38,199 nt of DNA from contig NZ_KI270983.1 in assembly GCF_000469305.1 (NCBI RefSeq), forward strand, positions 1 to 38,199, written 5' to 3'. The stretch comes from Faecalitalea cylindroides ATCC 27803 (lineage in GTDB: Bacteria; Bacillota_I; Bacilli_A; Erysipelotrichales; Erysipelotrichaceae). The translations under genes were made by a program, and so were the position numbers. Positions 34,915 to 38,199 of this stretch are shown in pieces (position 1 is the first letter of the stretch; every line of letters begins with the position of its first letter). The notes under the pieces are model-generated. The model had not been told where the DNA came from, searched no databases, and saw only the letters and a program-made list of their open reading frames with translations.

Positions 34915-35795
34915 GCAAGCAAACCGCAAATTTGATTTGTCTATTAGTAGCTGCTATATGGGGTGGAGGTTTTCTGGCAACGGCAGGAGCTCTAGAAGCC
35001 TTTGATCCTTTCTCTGTTTTAATGATTCGTTTTATTGGAGCGGCTATCGTAAGCTGGATCGTAATTAAAGTAAAGAAATTAAAGGTAACAAAGGAAGCTT
35101 TGATCAAAGGTTCGATCTCAGGTGTTTTGATGTATCTTGCCTTTGCCTTTCAAACATTTGGTCTTGATTTGACCAATACAGGACAAAATGCATTTTTAAC
35201 TTCAGTGAATGTAGTTCTTGTTCCTTACATTAGCTGGTTTTTGTTTAAGCGAAAACCAATGGGAATTCAGGTGTTTGCCAGCTTCATCTGTTTAGCTGGA
35301 ATTGCCTGTCTTTCCTTGTCTTCCGATGGATTTCATTTTTCCTTTGGTGATTTGTTGTCATTGATCTGTGCATTCTTCTTTGCTTGTCAGATTATCTCTT
35401 TAGAGTTTGCGACAAAGAATTGTGATTCCACAGTGATCAATACGATCCAGATGAGTGCAGCGGCAATTGTATCAATTCCTTTTGCCTTGATCTTGGAAGA
35501 TTTTCCAACAAGCATTGATACTAATGCGATCTTAAGCTGTTTATATATGATTTGTATCGCAACATGGCTTGCTTTCCAGCTGCAGACATTGGCACAAAAA
35601 TATACCGATGCTTCTAGTGCAAGTTTGTTATTATGTACAGAAAGCCTTTTTGCGAATATTTTTGGATATTTCTTGTTGCATGAAGAGAAAACTTTGACGA
35701 TGGTATTTGGGGGCTTGTTGATTTTTATTTCTGTTATTTTAGTCGAATCTTCAGATCGTATAAAACCAGTTTTGGCAAAGTTGAAAAGAACGTAA
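34911..35795 (+). CDS. EamA/DMT-family transporter
   Basis: A 294-aa membrane protein with about ten helices in two EamA repeats (LVAAIWGGGFLAT near residue 12 and FAFQTFGLDLTNTGQNAFLT near 76). Its ATG overlaps the parC stop by four bases, so it is translated from the parE-parC message. A functional link to topoisomerase IV is unlikely; this may simply be an operon hitchhiker. It is a distant paralogue of the gene at 1825-2760. The substrate is unknown. Confidence 0.85.
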   Translation: MSKQTANLICLLVAAIWGGGFLATAGALEAFDPFSVLMIRFIGAAIVSWIVIKVKKLKVTKEALIKGSISGVLMYLAFAFQTFGLDLTNTGQNAFLTSVNVVLVPYISWFLFKRKPMGIQVFASFICLAGIACLSLSSDGFHFSFGDLLSLICAFFFACQIISLEFATKNCDSTVINTIQMSAAAIVSIPFALILEDFPTSIDTNAILSCLYMICIATWLAFQLQTLAQKYTDASSASLLLCTESLFANIFGYFLLHEEKTLTMVFGGLLIFISVILVESSDRIKPVLAKLKRT

Positions 35796-35845
35796 AAGCT
35801 TTAATGAAACGTTAAAAACAAGGGATAGTTAAGTTTCTAAAACTG

Positions 35846-35874
35846 TTGCCAAAATGTAAAAATAATAGTAGAAT
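35846..35874 (+). promoter_or_regulatory. Promoter of yneF
   Basis: TTGCCA, 17 bp, TAGAAT. The start site near 35881 is only nine bases from ATG 35890, favouring ATG 35905. Confidence 0.6.
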
Positions 35875-35904
35875 ATTCAAGTAGATAGAATGGGGTTGGC
35901 ACAT

Positions 35905-36120
35905 ATGGATTTTTTACAGTCACTTATGTATACTGCTATTGGACTAGTTGTAGGTGGTGTAGCTACTTTCTTTTGGACAAAGAGAAAATTTGAAAAAGAA
36001 TTGAAGGAAAACCCACCAATCAATGAGAAAATGATTCGTGCGATGTTCTTACAGATGGGACGTAAACCAAGTGAAGCACAAATTCGCCAAATCATGAAAT
36101 CAGTCAATCAGAATAGATAA
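35905..36120 (+). CDS. yneF: YneF family (UPF0154) membrane protein
   Basis: A 71-aa protein with one N-terminal membrane helix (about 6-24) and the family signature ELKENPPINEKMIRAMFLQM, then GRKPSEAQIRQIMKS. Its function is unknown; it is small and broadly kept in Bacillota and mollicutes. ATG 35905 has GGGG upstream at a reasonable distance; ATG 35890 has no binding site and lies too near the promoter. It is monocistronic with its own terminator. Confidence 0.85.
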   Translation: MDFLQSLMYTAIGLVVGGVATFFWTKRKFEKELKENPPINEKMIRAMFLQMGRKPSEAQIRQIMKSVNQNR

Positions 36121-36128
36121 TTTAAAAA

Positions 36129-36152
36129 AGAGCAGGGACCCCTGCTTTTTTT
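36129..36152 (+). terminator. Terminator of yneF
   Basis: AGCAGG / CCTGCT around GACC with a T run, and an A run on the left that would let it work on the other strand too. Confidence 0.85.
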
Positions 36153-36190
36153 ATTCTTACAGCATTGTAATGTTGTTTATGAGTTGTGTG

Positions 36191-36199
36191 TGATACACT
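36191..36199 (+). promoter_or_regulatory. Extended -10 promoter of the glycosyltransferase gene
   Basis: TGATACACT, with TTGTTT at 36173-36178 as a possible -35 at a short 15-bp spacing. Confidence 0.35.
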
Positions 36200-36215
36200 T
36201 ATATCAGGTGATAGA

Positions 36216-36929
36216 ATGAAAAAATTTTTAATAAGATTAATCGTGTTCTTGTTGATTCTCCTGCTAGGCCTAGCTGGATTCTTAGGTGTTAGAGGATATT
36301 CAGGATATAGAGAAATAACTTCTCAAGCTCCAGTTGAAACCGTTGTGGAACAAGTACAGTCTAGTCCTACTTTTGTACCTTATGAAGATTTACCTTCTGA
36401 TTTGATTCGCGCAACCGTATCCATTGAAGATAGACGCTTTTATGAGCATGGAGGAATTGATTATATTGGACTTGCCCGTGGTACACTCTCTCAAGTAATT
36501 CCACAGTTAGCACAAAGTGGTGGTTCTACGATTACTCAGCAGGTAGCCAAGAACTTATATGGCATGTTTGAACAAACCCTAGATCGAAAATTAGTTGAAA
36601 TGTTTATTGCCAAAGAGCTGGAATCTAAATACACGAAAAATCAAATCTTGGCTTTGTATGTGAATATCATTAATTACGGTGATTATCATTTTGGAATCTA
36701 TGAAGCTTCCACAGGATACTTTGGTGTTGAACCACAGTATTTGACCTTAGCACAAGCATCCTTGTTAGCGGGGCTTCCACAATCTCCAGGCAATTATCAA
36801 TTGTCAGATCATTTCCAACAAGCTAAAGCTAGACAGCATCAAGTTTTAGAGGCTATGGCTGAATGCAGTTACATTAATGAAAGTGATATTGAGACAATAT
36901 ATGCCCAGGATGTATATGCGACATATTAA
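36216..36929 (+). CDS. Monofunctional peptidoglycan glycosyltransferase (GT51)
   Basis: Polymerises lipid II into glycan strands outside the cytoplasmic membrane. The 237-aa protein has one N-terminal membrane helix (about 5-26) followed by a GT51 domain and no transpeptidase domain. The first catalytic glutamate is E71 in SIEDRRFYEHGG. The other motifs are GGSTITQQVAKNLY near 107, RKLVEMFIAKELE near 128, KNQILALYVNIINYG near 146 and LAQASLLAGLPQSP near 186. AGGTGA precedes ATG 36216; a GTG at 36186 overlaps the promoter. The enzyme may be called MtgA/SgtB-like. Confidence 0.9.
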   Translation: MKKFLIRLIVFLLILLLGLAGFLGVRGYSGYREITSQAPVETVVEQVQSSPTFVPYEDLPSDLIRATVSIEDRRFYEHGGIDYIGLARGTLSQVIPQLAQSGGSTITQQVAKNLYGMFEQTLDRKLVEMFIAKELESKYTKNQILALYVNIINYGDYHFGIYEASTGYFGVEPQYLTLAQASLLAGLPQSPGNYQLSDHFQQAKARQHQVLEAMAECSYINESDIETIYAQDVYATY

Positions 36930-36932
36930 TTT

Positions 36933-36963
36933 AATGAGTTGATAGAATTCAGCTCATTTTTTT
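36933..36963 (+). terminator. Terminator of the glycosyltransferase gene
   Basis: AATGAGTTGA / TCAGCTCATT, 10 bp with one wobble pair and a 6-nt loop, then T. Confidence 0.8.
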
Positions 36964-36964
36964 C

Positions 36965-36993
36965 TTGCAAAAGAGAATGAAATTATATATAAT
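36965..36993 (+). promoter_or_regulatory. Promoter of tRNA-Leu
   Basis: TTGCAA, 17 bp, TATAAT, twelve bases before the mature 5' end. Confidence 0.7.
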
Positions 36994-37005
36994 AAGTAAG
37001 CAATT

Positions 37006-37092
37006 GCCCGGGTGGTGAAATTGGTAGACGCAGTGGACTCAAAATCCACCGGTAGCGATACCGTGCCGGTTCGAGTCCGGCCTCGGGCACCA
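37006..37092 (+). tRNA. tRNA-Leu (anticodon CAA)
   Basis: An 87-nt class II tRNA with CCA encoded. The acceptor stem pairs GCCCGGG with CTCGGGC (one G-T). The anticodon stem is GTGGA / TCCAC around the loop CTCAAAA, giving CAA, which reads UUG. A long variable arm (GGTA / TACC) and the T stem GCCGG / CCGGC with loop TTCGAGT complete it. MiaB, encoded at 22551-23984, would be expected to modify its A37. Confidence 0.96.
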
Positions 37093-37145
37093 TTGCTTGA
37101 AAAAATAGAAAATATTTTGATTTTCTTAAAATATAGATTAAATTT

Positions 37146-37173
37146 AGTGAATCCACAAGGATTCACTTTTTTT
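37146..37173 (+). terminator. Terminator of tRNA-Leu
   Basis: A perfect 9-bp stem AGTGAATCC / GGATTCACT, loop ACAA, T run. Confidence 0.85.
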
Positions 37174-37298
37174 GTTTATTATTATCGATACTTAAATTTC
37201 ATTTTATAAGTTGTGATTTTAGAAGTAACCATCGTTTATTGAATTGCATAAAATTTTCTTGTAAAATTAAATTAGAAAAATAATAAAAAAAAACAAGT

Positions 37299-37382
37299 AT
37301 GCTTAATTTAGCTGTATTGAATGTTATCGCAAGTGAGAGGATTTATCTACCACTTGGTTTAAAAGATAATTTAGTAATTTAA
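37299..37382 (+). pseudogene. Possible broken helix-turn-helix start of the TetR-like gene
   Basis: A 27-codon frame starting MLNLAVLNVIASERIYLPLG resembles the first helices of a TetR DNA-binding domain and ends at TAA 37380. In another frame the sequence just before 37400 reads SHNLLY, which in TetR proteins comes shortly after that region. About seven residues plus a frame shift would be needed to join them. This is inference from a short, weak match. No ribosome binding site is evident. Confidence 0.3.
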
Positions 37383-37399
37383 GCCATAACTTATTATAT

Positions 37400-37789
37400 A
37401 TGGCAAAGGCAAAAGATCATATCATCGCAAAAGCTCCTACAAGTTTTGAAGATATCGAACGTTTCTTAAATGAAATGCCATATCTTACAGCAAAACTTCA
37501 TGGAAAGAAATATCGATTCATGTATCAGGTCTATTCTAGTCCAAAATATCGAGAACAAGGAAAAGAATTCTTTAAAGGCGTCAATGTACGTTATAAAGAA
37601 TATGCCAATGAACTATCAAACAAATTAGGAATGCCAGCAGATTATATCCAAGGCATGACCTATATCTTTGTTGGGGCATGTGTACATTATGCTTTATTTG
37701 AAGATGAAGAATATCTAAATCTTCAGTTAAATGCGATACGTTCATCTTTAAAAGCATACATAAAAGATAAGAAGGAGGAAAGAAAATGA
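37400..37789 (+). CDS. TetR-type ligand-binding domain remnant
   Basis: A 129-aa alpha-helical protein lacking any DNA-binding domain. Its opening MAKAKDHIIAKAPTSFEDIE resembles the point in TetR regulators just after the helix-turn-helix, and the rest (FKGVNVRYKEYANELSNKLG, then MTYIFVGACVHYALFED) looks like a TetR ligand/dimer domain. No Shine-Dalgarno precedes ATG 37400, and the preceding bases hold a possible broken HTH. It may be a truncated, perhaps untranslated gene. Its stop overlaps the next start (ATGA), so it was once or still is cotranscribed with the surface protein. Confidence 0.5.
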   Translation: MAKAKDHIIAKAPTSFEDIERFLNEMPYLTAKLHGKKYRFMYQVYSSPKYREQGKEFFKGVNVRYKEYANELSNKLGMPADYIQGMTYIFVGACVHYALFEDEEYLNLQLNAIRSSLKAYIKDKKEERK

Positions 37790-38199
37790 AGAAACGAATA
37801 TGGAACAAGGTAGTATCCATCTTTACAGCAATCCTATTAGTAGTAGGACTTGTACCTAACACTACTATCACGGCGCTGGCGGCTGTGCCGGAGGGTCAGA
37901 AAATCTATGTCGGCAATGAGAGTGTGACGAACGGCGGCTACTGGACGACGGATAGCAATGGAAATGTCACCGCATACACAGGCGGAGACACACCGACGGA
38001 CAACTATATCCATTATGACGTAGCGAATAATACCCTGACCTTGCACAACGCCACAATTAAAGAGAGCGTGTCTATGGATACCAGCACTTTAATCGCTGGC
38101 GCAGCCATTGGCGTGCTCAATCAGAGCGGCGATGCAAACTTGACTATCACGTTGGAGGGCGACAATACAATAGCAGAGGTCGGCAAGGGGATCTATGTG
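37786..38199 (+). CDS. Secreted surface protein, N-terminal part (runs off the window)
   Basis: 138 codons are visible. The protein has a signal peptide: a basic start MKKRIWNK, a hydrophobic core (about 9-23) and a likely cleavage after TALA (A32). The mature part, with IYVGNESVTNGGYW, IHYDVANNTLTLHNATI and LTITLEGDNTIAE, has the beta-rich style of Bacillota cell-surface proteins with carbohydrate-binding or parallel-beta repeats. AAGGAGGAAAG gives a strong ribosome binding site. Base composition changes sharply: about 27% GC around the start codon, 50-53% from 37921 on. Whether a sortase motif or repeats follow cannot be seen. Confidence 0.75.
   Translation, partial: MKKRIWNKVVSIFTAILLVVGLVPNTTITALAAVPEGQKIYVGNESVTNGGYWTTDSNGNVTAYTGGDTPTDNYIHYDVANNTLTLHNATIKESVSMDTSTLIAGAAIGVLNQSGDANLTITLEGDNTIAEVGKGIYV

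Noticed and set aside
37012-37209. 65-aa and 70-aa open frames across the tRNA-Leu gene
   Set aside because: They translate the tRNA and its terminator; a well-known false call.
1-38199. CRISPR array, insertion sequence, prophage or defence island
   Set aside because: No regularly spaced repeats, transposase, integrase or defence-type nuclease/methylase domains were seen.

Overview
The window is AT-rich chromosomal DNA from a low-GC Gram-positive bacterium (Bacillota). RNase Y, an RNase J2-like protein, a bifunctional Rel, a ComK-like regulator, ParE/ParC, YneF and YceD-rpmF, together with the codon usage, fit the Erysipelotrichia or a close relative. That placement rests on gene style alone; there is no rRNA in the window. 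Most of it is compact housekeeping DNA with short intergenic gaps, clear Shine-Dalgarno sequences and well-formed intrinsic terminators.

Layout. 1-3777: an Uup-like ABC-F ATPase, an EamA transporter and mannose-6-phosphate isomerase, all on +. 3781-6909: a minus-strand serine operon, serC-serA followed by a PHP-domain phosphatase whose start overlaps the serA stop. A CyuA-type cysteine desulfidase/serine dehydratase-like gene is divergent from it. 8360-9207: a decayed GyrI-like gene and a P-loop kinase-like protein. 9263-15736: ruvA-ruvB, a small unknown gene, recJ, apt and rel. 15715-17284: two overlapping minus-strand genes (DUF218 and TmcAL). 17399-19402: a small membrane protein, YceD (DUF177), rpmF and uppP. 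19404-20375: two minus-strand genes of unknown function. 20544-28490: rny, a two-cluster ferredoxin, miaB, an RNase J2-like gene, ftsK/spoIIIE and a RidA-like gene. 28454-29599: a comK-like gene and plsY on minus. 29764-30373: a second copy of the unknown domain, again beside a small membrane protein. 30444-36152: parE, parC, an EamA transporter and yneF. 36191-38199: a monofunctional glycosyltransferase, tRNA-Leu(CAA), a TetR-like remnant and the start of a secreted surface protein whose mature part is far richer in GC.

How genes work together. SerC and SerA supply two of the three steps from 3-phosphoglycerate to serine, and the coupled PHP phosphatase is a plausible third. RuvAB, RecJ, ParCE and FtsK cover recombination, decatenation and chromosome segregation. 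RNase Y and the J2-like protein are RNA-decay factors. Apt and Rel link purine salvage to (p)ppGpp. UppP, the glycosyltransferase and PlsY belong to the envelope.

I found no CRISPR array, prophage, transposase or classical defence system. The most interesting items are the serine operon with its PHP phosphatase, the duplicated unknown domain paired with small membrane proteins at two loci, the J2-like protein lacking metal ligands, the RidA-like protein with a cysteine tail, the GyrI-like pseudogene, and the composition break at the right edge.
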